From Clostridiales bacterium (lineage in GTDB: Bacteria; Bacillota; Clostridia; Peptostreptococcales; Anaerovoracaceae), in assembly GCA_022775805.1 (NCBI GenBank), contig JALFKB010000032.1:1-39227 (forward strand): DNA of 39,227 nucleotides, read 5' to 3'. Below the pieces are notes generated by a model. The model ran no database searches and had not been told where the DNA came from. It was given only the letters and a program-made list of their open reading frames with translations. Made by a program: the position numbers and the translations under genes. Numbering within the stretch: the first letter of the stretch is position 1; each line of letters begins with the position of its first letter. Shown here piece after piece: positions 8,733 to 18,647 of the stretch.

Positions 8733-10068
8733 TTTTTTCCCTGTTTCCCGGCATGGTGCCGGCTTCAGGGCTATCAGCTGCGGACACTGCAGGGATGCCG
8801 AGATTTTCGGCATCCTTTTTTAATTCCTCTGCAGGCTTGGGAGAGGTAATCTCCAGAATCACATTAATACCCGATGATGTGTTGGCTACGCTGACGAAAT
8901 CCGACGCCTTGCGGGTGAAAACATCCGTTACCACCGACAGCTTCTGGGCGTACAGCTTACGAAGCTTTTTTATATGGGTCTGGTAGTGTCCCGTTTCCAT
9001 GAACATGGCCAGGGTCAGCTGTTCCAGCTTGGAGCAGGTTTGTGAATAGTCTCCGGCAATTGTTGAGAAATCCCGGGCCATGGCCGCAGGGAGAACCATG
9101 TAGCTGATTTTCACAGCGGCAAAGAGGGTGCTGGAGAATGAACCCAGATATACCACCCGATCCCCGTTTTCGAGACTTCTCAGGGCAGGTATGGGCTTTC
9201 CGAAATATCTCAGCTCGCTGTCGTAGTCGTCCTCGATTATGTAGCTGTCGTTTGCCTCCGCCCAGTTGATAAGCTCATATCTGCGGCCCACAGGCATGAC
9301 ACTGCCGGTGAAGGCGTGATTTGACGGGCTTACATATGCGGCGGTTCTGATGTTGGCTGGAAGCTTCTCAATGGCGAGACCGTCCCTGTGAACCTCCACG
9401 GAGGTTATGGCGAAGCCTCTGTCTCTAAAGGTGTTTCTGACAGGCATGTATCCCGGGTCCTCCAGAGCCACATGCTCAACACCCTGCCTTCTCAGGAGTG
9501 TAGCCAGGTGGTTGGTTATCTGCTGTGTTCCGGCGCCGATTATTATTCTGTCGGGACTGCAGGATACACCTCTGGAGGTGTAGAGATATCTGGAAATTTC
9601 CGTGCGAAGACCCTCTTCTCCCTGGGGGTCGCTCTCGAAGAACAGGGCAGGGGAATAGTCGTTCAGTATTCTGTTCATGCACTTCTTCCACTTGTTGAAG
9701 TCGAAGCACTCGGGATCGTACTGCATTACTATGGAGTCAGAGGAGGTGGATTCCTCCAGTGTTGAAACCTCCTGGAGCAGTATATCGCTGACGGCGGGAA
9801 CAGACTGGCGCTTATGGGCAAAAACCTTGCTCACATAGTAGCCTGACTGAGGCCGGGAAGTAACGTAGCCTTCAACGAGAAGCTGATTGTAGCTCTGTTC
9901 CACAGTTGTAATTGACAGTCCTGTTGAGGCGGCAAGACTTCTGAGGGAGGGGAGCTTTTCCCCCTCCGCCATTTCTCCGGTGAGAATGGCTTCTTTGATG
10001 TAGCTGTAGAGCTGAATGTAGTAAGGTGTCTTCCTGGTTTCATCAAATACGGGGAACAGAGCCTTCAT
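8641..10068 (-). CDS. GntR/MocR (PdxR)-type regulator: N-terminal wHTH + class I aminotransferase-like domain
   Basis: From Met MKALFPVFDETRKTPYYIQLYSYIKEAILTGEMAEGEKLPSLRSLAASTGLSITTVEQSYNQLLVEGYV (GntR HTH), then the fold-I aminotransferase motif IIEDDYDSELRY. The start at 10068 has GGAGGATTA upstream. Confidence 0.88.
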   Translation of the reverse strand: MKALFPVFDETRKTPYYIQLYSYIKEAILTGEMAEGEKLPSLRSLAASTGLSITTVEQSYNQLLVEGYVTSRPQSGYYVSKVFAHKRQSVPAVSDILLQEVSTLEESTSSDSIVMQYDPECFDFNKWKKCMNRILNDYSPALFFESDPQGEEGLRTEISRYLYTSRGVSCSPDRIIIGAGTQQITNHLATLLRRQGVEHVALEDPGYMPVRNTFRDRGFAITSVEVHRDGLAIEKLPANIRTAAYVSPSNHAFTGSVMPVGRRYELINWAEANDSYIIEDDYDSELRYFGKPIPALRSLENGDRVVYLGSFSSTLFAAVKISYMVLPAAMARDFSTIAGDYSQTCSKLEQLTLAMFMETGHYQTHIKKLRKLYAQKLSVVTDVFTRKASDFVSVANTSSGINVILEITSPKPAEELKKDAENLGIPAVSAADSPEAGTMPGNREKTTLILYYNQIPLSNIPDTIERLAAAWRRDS

Positions 10069-10105
10069 GATAATCCTCCGAACTGTTATTGCAAAAAAAT
10101 TTATT

Positions 10106-10140
10106 ATTGTATATTTAATTATATACAATTTTGCTATAAT
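10106..10140. promoter_or_regulatory. Divergent promoter/operator region: inverted repeat ATTGTATAT-ttaatt-ATATACAAT and extended -10 TGCTATAAT for aroD
   Basis: 9-bp perfect arms (10106-10114 / 10121-10129) between the MocR start and aroD; TGCTATAAT at 10132-10140. Confidence 0.65.
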
Positions 10141-10202
10141 ATAAAATAAACCAAACAGAAAATTACTAAAAAAATAAAACAGCTTATTATAGAGGAAATA
10201 CA

Positions 10203-11006
10203 ATGAGAATAATGAAAATCAAGAAGATGACGCTGCAGCCCGGGCGGCCGAAGATAGCCATTCCCATCACAGGCAGAAGCCATGAGGAAATAGTAGATCA
10301 GGTGGCGGCGGCCATCAAGGGACCCTGCGATATTCTGGAATGGAGAGCGGACTACTTCTTTGGAGAGCTGAACAATCTGGAGGAACGGATAGAGAATACG
10401 GCAGCACACATGGAGATGATAAGAATCCTGGATGACATAGATTACAGGACAGGTGGAATGCCTCTTATTTTCACAATTCGCGGGCATGTTCACGGGGGCA
10501 AGGTATCAATAAAACGACATCACGCATATGATTTGGCAAGCCTGGCAGCACAGTCAGGTCTTGTTGATTTTGTAGACATGGAACTGCTTGATGATGATGA
10601 CACATATGATGAAGCACAGGTGCTCAGGCAGATTGAAGAGATTCACAGCCTGGGTGCACGGGTAATTTTGTCTTATCACGACTATGAGGGCATGCCTACG
10701 GTGGAACAGATCGGAAACATTGCGGGACTCATGAGAAGCATGGGAGCTGACATGGTCAAGATTGCCGGCACTGTGAAAGAACGTGAAGAGGCGCTGGAAA
10801 TGCTCAAGATGGCAGCTTATCTAACCGAGGGGGAGCAGGACCCTGTCATTCTTGTTGCAATGGGTGACAAGGGCCTTATTTCCAGAGTTGCCGGGGGCAA
10901 ATACGGCTCCTGCATATCCTTCGCCAAGGGTGCGGAGAAAACTGCCCAGGGCCAGCCTGACGCAGAAACCCTTTCCAAGTTACTTGATGAATACTACGGA
11001 GAATAA
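10203..11006 (+). CDS. aroD: Type I 3-dehydroquinate dehydratase
   Basis: [77 protein letters not shown]. Confidence 0.92.
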   Translation: MRIMKIKKMTLQPGRPKIAIPITGRSHEEIVDQVAAAIKGPCDILEWRADYFFGELNNLEERIENTAAHMEMIRILDDIDYRTGGMPLIFTIRGHVHGGKVSIKRHHAYDLASLAAQSGLVDFVDMELLDDDDTYDEAQVLRQIEEIHSLGARVILSYHDYEGMPTVEQIGNIAGLMRSMGADMVKIAGTVKEREEALEMLKMAAYLTEGEQDPVILVAMGDKGLISRVAGGKYGSCISFAKGAEKTAQGQPDAETLSKLLDEYYGE

Positions 11007-11845
11007 TGGACTTTATAAGAGCAGAGAATCTCACATTTGAATACAGCAGACAGGATGCCTCGGGAGCCGAGTTAAAAACAAAGGCAATAGACGGCATTTC
11101 CTTCACCATTGAGAAGGGAAGCTTCACGGCAATAATCGGGCAGAATGGTTCAGGCAAGTCCACTTTGGCGAAGAACATGAACGGGCTGCTCATTCCCACT
11201 CAGGGCAAGATTTATGTTGACGGCATGGACACCTCTCTGGAGGAAAATCTGTGGCCTGTCAGACAGAGGGTGGGAATGGTGTTTCAGAACCCGGACAATC
11301 AGATTGTTTCCGCAATAGTTGAGGATGACGTTGCCTTCGGACCGGAAAACCTTGGAATTGAGCCGGAGGAAATACGCCGGCGTGTGGATGGTGCCCTTAA
11401 CAGTGTTGAAATGAATGAGTACAGGAAAAAGGCTCCACACCTTCTCTCGGGAGGGCAAAAGCAGAGAATCGCCATTGCCGGTGCAATTGCCATGGAACCG
11501 GAGTGTATCGTATTTGACGAGCCAACTGCAATGCTGGATCCCAGAGGGCGGCAGGAGGTTCTGAAGGTAATTCGCAGAATGAACGAGAAGGGTATAACAA
11601 CCATTCTGATTACCCATTTTATGGAGGAGGCTGCCAGCGCCGACAAGGTTATTGTAATGGACAGCGGCAGCATTGTTATGGAGGGAACTCCGGAGGAAAT
11701 TTTCAAACGTGGCACTGAGCTTATTGAACTGGGTCTCGGAGTGCCCGCACCCGTTGAGCTTGCCATGGAGCTCAGGAAAAGAGGGTTCGATATTCCTGAA
11801 GACATTCAGACAACAGACAGGCTTGTGGAAAGGCTGACAAAGTGA
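11006..11845 (+). CDS. ecfA1: ECF transporter ATPase A1 (CbiO-like)
   Basis: Walker [25 protein letters not shown], Walker [14 protein letters not shown]-loop [10 protein letters not shown]; start overlaps the aroD stop. Confidence 0.9.
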   Translation: MDFIRAENLTFEYSRQDASGAELKTKAIDGISFTIEKGSFTAIIGQNGSGKSTLAKNMNGLLIPTQGKIYVDGMDTSLEENLWPVRQRVGMVFQNPDNQIVSAIVEDDVAFGPENLGIEPEEIRRRVDGALNSVEMNEYRKKAPHLLSGGQKQRIAIAGAIAMEPECIVFDEPTAMLDPRGRQEVLKVIRRMNEKGITTILITHFMEEAASADKVIVMDSGSIVMEGTPEEIFKRGTELIELGLGVPAPVELAMELRKRGFDIPEDIQTTDRLVERLTK

Positions 11846-12684
11846 TAGAAGTAAAAAATCTTACGCATATATATAACGAGGGACTTCCCCATGAATCGGT
11901 GGCAATAGATGATGTGAGTTTCACCATTGATGATGGAGAGTTCGTAAGTATCATAGGGCATACAGGTTCAGGTAAATCCACCATGCTTCAGCATCTTAAC
12001 GGTTTGCTGAAACCAAAGTCGGGAACCATAATCATTGACGGAATCGACATTACAGACAGCAAAACCGGAATGCTGGAAATAAGAAAGAAGGTAGGGCTGG
12101 TATTCCAGTATCCGGAGTATCAGCTCTTTGAGGAAACCGTGGCGAAGGATGTGGCCTTCGGCCCTGCGAATCTGGGGCTTGAACCGGAGGAGATAGATGC
12201 GAGAGTCCGCAGATCCGTTGAGCTTGTGGGTCTGGATTATGATGAGATAAAAAACGCCTCCCCCTTCGAGCTTTCCGGAGGACAGAAGCGAAGGGTGGCA
12301 ATGGCGGGAGTACTTGCCATGGAGCCACGGGTTCTCGTTCTTGACGAACCTACTGCAGGGCTGAATCCCCGGGCTCACAGGGACATTCTCGATATGGTGG
12401 GAGAAATTCACAGGAGAGAGAAGAACACAATAATACTTGTGTCCCACAACATGAACGATGTGGCAAGGCTGTCGGATAGGATTCTCGTCATGAGCGGCGG
12501 GAAGCTGGAAATGAACGGAACACCTCAGGAGATTTTCTCCAGAGAGGAGGAAGTGAAGAGCATGGGTCTGGCGCTGCCTGACTCCATGGAAATACTGTCA
12601 AGACTCAGGAAGGCAGGCATGAGAATTGAAGGAACGGCAATGACCATTGGAGAAGCTGCCGATCTGATTGCGGAATCAAGATGA
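11842..12684 (+). CDS. ecfA2: ECF transporter ATPase A2
   Basis: Walker [55 protein letters not shown] overlap with the preceding gene. Confidence 0.9.
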   Translation: MIEVKNLTHIYNEGLPHESVAIDDVSFTIDDGEFVSIIGHTGSGKSTMLQHLNGLLKPKSGTIIIDGIDITDSKTGMLEIRKKVGLVFQYPEYQLFEETVAKDVAFGPANLGLEPEEIDARVRRSVELVGLDYDEIKNASPFELSGGQKRRVAMAGVLAMEPRVLVLDEPTAGLNPRAHRDILDMVGEIHRREKNTIILVSHNMNDVARLSDRILVMSGGKLEMNGTPQEIFSREEEVKSMGLALPDSMEILSRLRKAGMRIEGTAMTIGEAADLIAESR

Positions 12685-13481
12685 TAAGAGACATTACATT
12701 AGGACAATACTATCCGGGAAACTCCTGGATTCATAAGCTTGACCCCAGAGTCAAGATACTGGCAACGCTGCTGTACATAGTGGCGCTGTTTGTTGTGCAG
12801 GATTTTTATGGCTTCATTATTGCCTTTGCGGCTCTTGAAGCGGTGATTGTGATTTCCAAGGTTCCCCGGAGGTACATATGGCGGGGGCTTAAGCCTGTAC
12901 TGCTTATTATTGGATTTACGATTATTATCAACATGTTTATGATAAAGGGGCATGTGCTGGTGCAGGTGGGCATTTTTCACATTACTGTTGAGGGCCTTAG
13001 GACGGCGGCGTTCATGGGCATCAGGCTGGTGCTGCTTATTATCGGCTCCTCGATGCTTACCCTGACAACGAGGCCAATAGGACTCACGGACGGAATAGAA
13101 GCACTTCTTTCGCCATTTAAGAAGATAGGACTTCCGGCCCACGAGCTTGCCATGATGATGACAATTGCCCTCAGATTCATTCCAACTCTCCTGGAGGAGA
13201 CGGATAAGATAATGAAGGCGCAGCAGGCCAGAGGTGCGGACTTCGAGAGCGGCAATCTCTTCAAGCGGGCAAAAGCGCTGGTTCCCATTCTCGTTCCCCT
13301 GTTTATCAGCGCCTTCAGAATAGCCCAGGATCTGGCAATGGCAATGGAGGCGAGGTGCTACGGCGGAAGCATTAAGAGAACACGAATGAACGAGATAAAG
13401 CTGGGAAAGCGTGATCTGGCAGCGGGGATTATCTTCGTGGTGTTTCTCGCCATGATTGTGCTTCAGAGGATACTTATGTAG
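12681..13481 (+). CDS. ecfT: ECF transporter transmembrane protein EcfT
   Basis: GQYYPGNSWIHKLDPRVKILATLLYIV at the N-terminus and the A-R-G type coupling motif (KAQQARGADFESG, MEARCYGGS); ATGA overlap. Confidence 0.9.
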   Translation: MIRDITLGQYYPGNSWIHKLDPRVKILATLLYIVALFVVQDFYGFIIAFAALEAVIVISKVPRRYIWRGLKPVLLIIGFTIIINMFMIKGHVLVQVGIFHITVEGLRTAAFMGIRLVLLIIGSSMLTLTTRPIGLTDGIEALLSPFKKIGLPAHELAMMMTIALRFIPTLLEETDKIMKAQQARGADFESGNLFKRAKALVPILVPLFISAFRIAQDLAMAMEARCYGGSIKRTRMNEIKLGKRDLAAGIIFVVFLAMIVLQRILM

Positions 13482-13489
13482 GAGTTTAA

Positions 13490-14209
13490 ATGAGACAGAG
13501 AAAAGCGAAGGATCTTGAAAAGAGGCTGGAGGAATGCAGCAGATTCATTGCAGAGGATATCGGACCGGACAGATGGAAGGACATCTTTGACAGACCCGGG
13601 GACATGTACCTGGAAATAGGCTGCGGCAAGGGCCAGTTCATAATAAAAAAGGCCCTCCTGGATCCCGACAACAACTATATCGGTATTGAGGGACAGGAGA
13701 CGGTTATTCTGAGAGCTGCTGAGAAAGCAAAGGCAGTGGCGGGGCTGGGACAGTGGCCTGAAAATGTCAGAGGCCGTGAGGTTTTTGAAGGACTGACGGG
13801 CTCACTGGATAATCTCAGACTGGCATCCTGCTATGTTAACGGCATGGACAAGCTCTTTCAGGAAAACAGCCTGGCGGGGGTTTATCTCAACTTCAGCGAT
13901 CCGTGGCCGAAGGCGCGACATGCCGAAAGACGGCTGACCCATCGCAGCAGACTGATGGATTATGCACGTTCAATAAGGGACGGTGGGTTCATCGAGTTCA
14001 AGACAGATAACGAGGGCCTCTTCGAATTCAGCATTGAGGAATTCGAGAGCTGCAGTCAAACCCTTAAAATTGTGGAATTCACAAGAAATTTACACGGTGA
14101 GGACTGTACTTTTGATTCGGCCTGTGTTACAACAGAGTACGAGGATAAATTCAGCGGCAGAGGAAAGAATATTAATTACATTAAAGTAATTGTAAATAAG
14201 GAGAAATAA
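13490..14209 (+). CDS. trmB: tRNA (guanine-N7-)-methyltransferase
   Basis: LEIGCGKGQFI, YIGIEGQETVILRAAEKA, VYLNFSDPWPKARHAERRLTH, FIEFKTDNEGLFEFS. Confidence 0.93.
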   Translation: MRQRKAKDLEKRLEECSRFIAEDIGPDRWKDIFDRPGDMYLEIGCGKGQFIIKKALLDPDNNYIGIEGQETVILRAAEKAKAVAGLGQWPENVRGREVFEGLTGSLDNLRLASCYVNGMDKLFQENSLAGVYLNFSDPWPKARHAERRLTHRSRLMDYARSIRDGGFIEFKTDNEGLFEFSIEEFESCSQTLKIVEFTRNLHGEDCTFDSACVTTEYEDKFSGRGKNINYIKVIVNKEK

Positions 14210-14212
14210 GAC

Positions 14213-15448
14213 GTGGGCGAATACATTCTGGCAAGAGGAAACGGAAGACACATTCCGCAGGAAGACAAGATATTTGGAATTTCAAACAGGGCTAAGGAGG
14301 CCATTGCAAAGAAGGGCAAGGACAATGTCATTAACGGCACAATAGGCTCTCTCCTTGACGATGATGGTGAGCTGGTTGTTCTGGAATCCGTGGACACGGT
14401 TTTCAAGCATCTTTCACCGAAGGACTATGCAGAGTATGCACCGATTGGAGGCATCAAGCCTTTCAAAGAATCGGTTAAGAAGGCAGCCTTTGGAATACAT
14501 GTGCCTAAGGGATATATTGAAGCTGTTGCAACTCCCGGGGGAACAGGTTCCCTGAGGAACGTTATTTCAAACTATTCAGACGGAGGAGATCAGATCCTCA
14601 CCTCGGACTGGCACTGGGCACCTTACAACACGATTGCAGGTGAAATCGGAAGAAGCATCGCAACTTACGAGCTGTTCACAAAGGACAGGAAATTCAATGT
14701 TGAGGCCTTCAGGGAAAAGTCTGCAGAGCTTCTGAACAAGCAGGAATCCCTGGTTATCATATTGAATACTCCTGCGCACAATCCTACAGGGTATTCCCTG
14801 ACTCTTGAAGACTGGGACAAGCTCATTGATGTTCTCACTGAGGAGGCAAAGTGCGGCAAGGCCATTGCACTGGTAGTCGATGTGGCGTACATCGACTTCG
14901 CAGGAGATGAGGAGGAATACAGAAGGTTCTTCCCTAAGCTGGAGAGACTTCCGGAAAACGTTATCTCAATTGTTGCATACAGCTTGAGCAAAACCTTCAC
15001 ACTTTACGGAACACGCTGCGGCGCCATGATCTGCGTTGCGAAGACCCAGGAGATTGCAGATGAGTTCAAGAGAGTCTGCGAGTATTCATCAAGAGGCTCA
15101 TGGTCAAACAGCGCCAAGGTTGCCCAGGTAATACTGTCAAGAATATACGGAGATCCTCAGCTGCTGGCCAAGATTGACAGCGAGAGGGAAAAATACAGAA
15201 ACATGCTTATAAGACGTGGTGCCGCCTTCAGCAGAGAGGCTGAGAAGGTGGGACTTGAAATCGTTCCTTACGATGCAGGCTTTTTCGTGAGCATTCCGTG
15301 TGATAATCCGGATGAAGTGTCAAGGAAGCTCGAGGAGAAGGATGTTTTCCTTGTTCCTCTGGCCAAGGGCATCAGAGTTGCGGTTGCATCACTTCCTGAA
15401 GAAAAATGCGCGGCTCTGCCGGCAATAATAAAAGAAGCGCTCGAATAG
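14213..15448 (+). CDS. Class I/II (fold I) aminotransferase, GTG start
   Basis: ATPGGTGSLRNVISNY, VIILNTPAHNPTGYSLT, VVDVAYIDFAG, SIVAYSLSKTFTLYGTRCG (PLP-Lys region). Confidence 0.87.
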   Translation: MGEYILARGNGRHIPQEDKIFGISNRAKEAIAKKGKDNVINGTIGSLLDDDGELVVLESVDTVFKHLSPKDYAEYAPIGGIKPFKESVKKAAFGIHVPKGYIEAVATPGGTGSLRNVISNYSDGGDQILTSDWHWAPYNTIAGEIGRSIATYELFTKDRKFNVEAFREKSAELLNKQESLVIILNTPAHNPTGYSLTLEDWDKLIDVLTEEAKCGKAIALVVDVAYIDFAGDEEEYRRFFPKLERLPENVISIVAYSLSKTFTLYGTRCGAMICVAKTQEIADEFKRVCEYSSRGSWSNSAKVAQVILSRIYGDPQLLAKIDSEREKYRNMLIRRGAAFSREAEKVGLEIVPYDAGFFVSIPCDNPDEVSRKLEEKDVFLVPLAKGIRVAVASLPEEKCAALPAIIKEALE

Positions 15449-15460
15449 AGCGCTTTTTTC
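15435..15460. terminator. Rho-independent terminator overlapping the aminotransferase stop codon
   Basis: AAGCGCTC (15435-15442) - gaata - GAGCGCTT (15448-15455) then TTTTT; the TAG stop is at 15446-15448. Also T-rich on the minus strand for the converging gene. Confidence 0.82.
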
Positions 15461-15491
15461 TATGGGTAAGTTTACGGACATAACGGGCATG

Positions 15492-16259
15492 TCATGGGTT
15501 TGACTCTTCAATGGAGGTGTACATAAGGGCAGAAAGCTGTATTCGCCCCGCCACGTTTGTCTTTCGGTACAGGTTCTGCAGATGTTTTTTCAGGGTGTTG
15601 GGACTTATGCAGAGCCTGCTGACTATTTCAGAATTGTCGTAGTTTTCAAGTATCAGCTCCAGAACCTCCGTTTCCCGGGCGGTGAGCAGGTATTTTTTTG
15701 TCAGTTTCACCATTTCAATACCCTTGGATGAGGAGGACCGCGCCTTTATTGCCTTTGCGAAGCGTGCATCAAGGTGGGTGCTCAGCAGCCTCAGTATCTG
15801 CATTTCATCGTTTGTGAAGTCCCCCTCCCCCTTTGTGCGGTACAGGGACATTATTCCCATAATTTTCCGGCCGTCTGTAATGGTGAGATCCACGGAGTAA
15901 TGTATTCCGAAGGGTTTGAAGCACCGCTGGTAGTAGTCGGTCTGTTCCCGTTTGCCCTCAGGCATCAGATCGGTATCCCTGAATACGGTGGATTGCTTTT
16001 TTCTCACAACCCAGAGGCTTCCGTCGGAATCCTGACATTTGATGTACTCGTGCTCTATTTCCTCATAGCTGTCGGGCACCGTAATAGGATCGCAGAAGAT
16101 CTCCCCGTCCCTGCCTGTTGTCATGAGGATGCTGGCGCAGGTACAGGGAATTATTGCCCGGATAAGTGTCACCACGGACCGTTTCATCTCATTAAAATCA
16201 TCCACGTTGTAAATCTGATATATTATGCTGTTGAGATTCATTTCTGTATTAAAATCCAC
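15492..16259 (-). CDS. LuxR-family (NarL-type HTH) regulator with GAF-like N-terminal sensor
   Basis: C-terminal LTARETEVLELILENYDNSEIVSRLCISPNTLKKHLQNLYRKTNVAGRIQLSALMYTS; N-terminal ~180 aa compatible with a GAF/PAS-type domain. Confidence 0.83.
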   Translation of the reverse strand: MDFNTEMNLNSIIYQIYNVDDFNEMKRSVVTLIRAIIPCTCASILMTTGRDGEIFCDPITVPDSYEEIEHEYIKCQDSDGSLWVVRKKQSTVFRDTDLMPEGKREQTDYYQRCFKPFGIHYSVDLTITDGRKIMGIMSLYRTKGEGDFTNDEMQILRLLSTHLDARFAKAIKARSSSSKGIEMVKLTKKYLLTARETEVLELILENYDNSEIVSRLCISPNTLKKHLQNLYRKTNVAGRIQLSALMYTSIEESNP

Positions 16260-16508
16260 GGCTGCCTCCGAAAGTTAAAAAAATAACAGTATTAATTCGA
16301 TAATAATACACTCCTTTAAGTAATAATAACACCAATCTCGGCAAATAAGAAGTAGGAAATGAGTATATACTCCAAAAGAAGTAGAAATATACTTATAATA
16401 AGCATGTTCATACTACCAAATAATTATTATTAGGTAATTGAGATTATGGGATTCGGGTTTTATTATCAGAACATACGTTAATTACTTAACCAAGGAGCAA
16501 TAATAATT

Positions 16509-17909
16509 ATGGAAAGCAAGAAAAAGAAAATTCCTGTAATGGGAGTCGCAATGATGGTTTGCGTTACCGTTGCAGGGGGAGGATTTGGTATTGAGGATTT
16601 AGTAGGTACGGTGGGACCGGGAATCACCATGATTACATTCTGTGCGATTCCGTTTTTCTGGTCACTGCCATTCAGCCTTTCATCAGCTGAACTTTCATCA
16701 GCATACCCGGAAGACGGCGGAATGTACATCTGGGCAAGAAACGGTCTCGGTGAGAAGGCGGGATTTGCCAGCGGATGGGCTTACACCATTGCAGGCTTTT
16801 TCGAACCATGCACCTTCGCTGTATTAACTGCAACATACCTCCAGGAGATGTTCTCTCTGGTGGGAATGGAAGTAGGCTCATTTGAATTCTTCCTGATATG
16901 TGCAGCGCTGATTATCATCTTCGCAATAATCAACATACTCGGTATTGAAGTAATCAGCAACATGGCAACAGTTGTTACATTCCTCTGCTTCATTCCTTTC
17001 ATTATCATGGTAATCTGTGCTTTCATGCACATGGAGGATCCTGCAAGCATGGTTACTCCGCTGAAGCATGAGAACATGTCCTTCCTTCAGTCAGCGGGAC
17101 AGGGACTTCTCATAGGAATCTGGTTCAACCAGGGATATGAAACGATTTCCTGCGCATCAGGAGACATAGAAAACGGAGAAAGAGTTGTGCCTAGAGGAAT
17201 TCTCATTTCCATTCCGATTATCGCACTGATGTACATGCTGTGGGTTGTTCCTGCAGTTGGAGCAATAAACGAGATGCAGCCGGGAAGCTGGGCAAACTGG
17301 GGAACAGGCGACGGAAACATCACATTCGTAGTTGCCTGCGAAATTCTTGGAGGAGCACCTCTGAAGTGGGCAATGGTTGCAGCAGGTTCACTGGCATCCA
17401 TGATGATTCTCTGTGAATATATAATGGCATATGCACATGTAATGTCATCCTTCAGTAAGAAGGGCACATTCTTTGAGATTTTCTCAAGGGAGAGCAAGTC
17501 AAAGGGAACTCCTGTTGCGGCGATTATCATTATTTCCGCAGTAAGTACAGCCCTGTCACTGTGGGCTGCATATTCCCAGGGTGAGGACAGCCCGTTCCAG
17601 ATTCTGGTGGAAGTAGCAACAGCAATCTATGCGATACCTTGCTGTCTGGTATTCATTTCAAACATGAAAATGCGTATCAAGGAGCCGGATAAGAAGCTGG
17701 CCTTTAAGGTGCCTCTTCCAAACAAGCTGTACTGCATCTGGCTCTGCGTTCCGATTATTCTGTACATATATAGTATTGTGTCAGACATTGCCATTTCAGG
17801 AATCGGAATTCTTCTGGGACTCACGGCAATTCCTGCCTATATTTTCTTCAAGAAGATTTACAAGAAGGGTGAATACTGGAAGGAAAGACATCAGCTGGAA
17901 GAACAATAA
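16509..17909 (+). CDS. APC-superfamily amino acid permease
   Basis: MMVCVTVAGGGFGIEDLVGTVGPG, SLSSAELSSAYPEDGGMYIWARNGLGEKAGFASGWAYTI, about 12 hydrophobic segments. Confidence 0.88.
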   Translation: MESKKKKIPVMGVAMMVCVTVAGGGFGIEDLVGTVGPGITMITFCAIPFFWSLPFSLSSAELSSAYPEDGGMYIWARNGLGEKAGFASGWAYTIAGFFEPCTFAVLTATYLQEMFSLVGMEVGSFEFFLICAALIIIFAIINILGIEVISNMATVVTFLCFIPFIIMVICAFMHMEDPASMVTPLKHENMSFLQSAGQGLLIGIWFNQGYETISCASGDIENGERVVPRGILISIPIIALMYMLWVVPAVGAINEMQPGSWANWGTGDGNITFVVACEILGGAPLKWAMVAAGSLASMMILCEYIMAYAHVMSSFSKKGTFFEIFSRESKSKGTPVAAIIIISAVSTALSLWAAYSQGEDSPFQILVEVATAIYAIPCCLVFISNMKMRIKEPDKKLAFKVPLPNKLYCIWLCVPIILYIYSIVSDIAISGIGILLGLTAIPAYIFFKKIYKKGEYWKERHQLEEQ

Positions 17910-17964
17910 TGAAATACTCATACGTTTAACTTATACATTTATACATGAACATTTTTCTGTCAGT

Positions 17965-18012
17965 AAGGCAAAAGCTGCACCGGGGGAACCGGTGCAGCTT
18001 TTGCCTTTTTTT
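17965..18012 (+). terminator. Rho-independent terminator
   Basis: AAGGCAAAAGCTGCACCG / CGGTGCAGCTTTTGCCTT long stem followed by TTTTTT. Confidence 0.9.
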
Positions 18013-18068
18013 GATTTCGCGAGGTTGTACATGTTCTGCAGGTGACTGAACACGGATTACAGAGACAA

Positions 18069-18491
18069 TCAGTTTTCGCTTTCATTGGCTATGTCTGCTG
18101 CATCTGCAGCCGGCAAGGTCTCCCCTGAGGGCTCGGATTCCAAGGAATCCATGGGCGCAGATGCATGTTCTGCCGTGTGAGACTTATTTGATGCCGCCTC
18201 CACGGCAATGTCCCTTGCCACATCATCGGGGACGCTTCTTACCCGATTTCTTGCTCTGGAACGTCTCCGTTTCATCAGGTCGAGAATTCGGCGCATCTCA
18301 TCCTCCTTCAGAGTGATTCCCCTGGACATTCTCCCGTGACTGGGATCCCATTCTCTGATGTCGTACTTGGCAGCACCGCCGTTCCAGCTCACCAGGTTTA
18401 TCTCCTTGGTCCAGCCTGTGTCCTGGGTGCTGATAATGCCGATTTCCTCAATAATTTCAAAAGTAACTTCACTTCCTTCATTCATCGCCAT
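18069..18491 (-). CDS. PC4/YdbC-like ssDNA-binding family protein with acidic C-terminal tail
   Basis: VTFEIIEEIGIISTQDTGWTKEINLVSWNGGAAKYDIREWDPSHGRMSRGITLKEDEMRRILDLM resembles bacterial YdbC/PC4 proteins. Confidence 0.78.
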   Translation of the reverse strand: MAMNEGSEVTFEIIEEIGIISTQDTGWTKEINLVSWNGGAAKYDIREWDPSHGRMSRGITLKEDEMRRILDLMKRRRSRARNRVRSVPDDVARDIAVEAASNKSHTAEHASAPMDSLESEPSGETLPAADAADIANESEN

Positions 18492-18647
18492 AAATAATCT
18501 CCTTTCCTTGCGCCCCTTTCACGCAATAATAATATTAATTAATGAATGTGTTTTGTGACAGGGATATAATACCAGCAATGGTAATAAATGTCAATAACAA
18601 ATGAATTACTGATTTACTGAAATCCACAATACTGGTATACTTGGACT

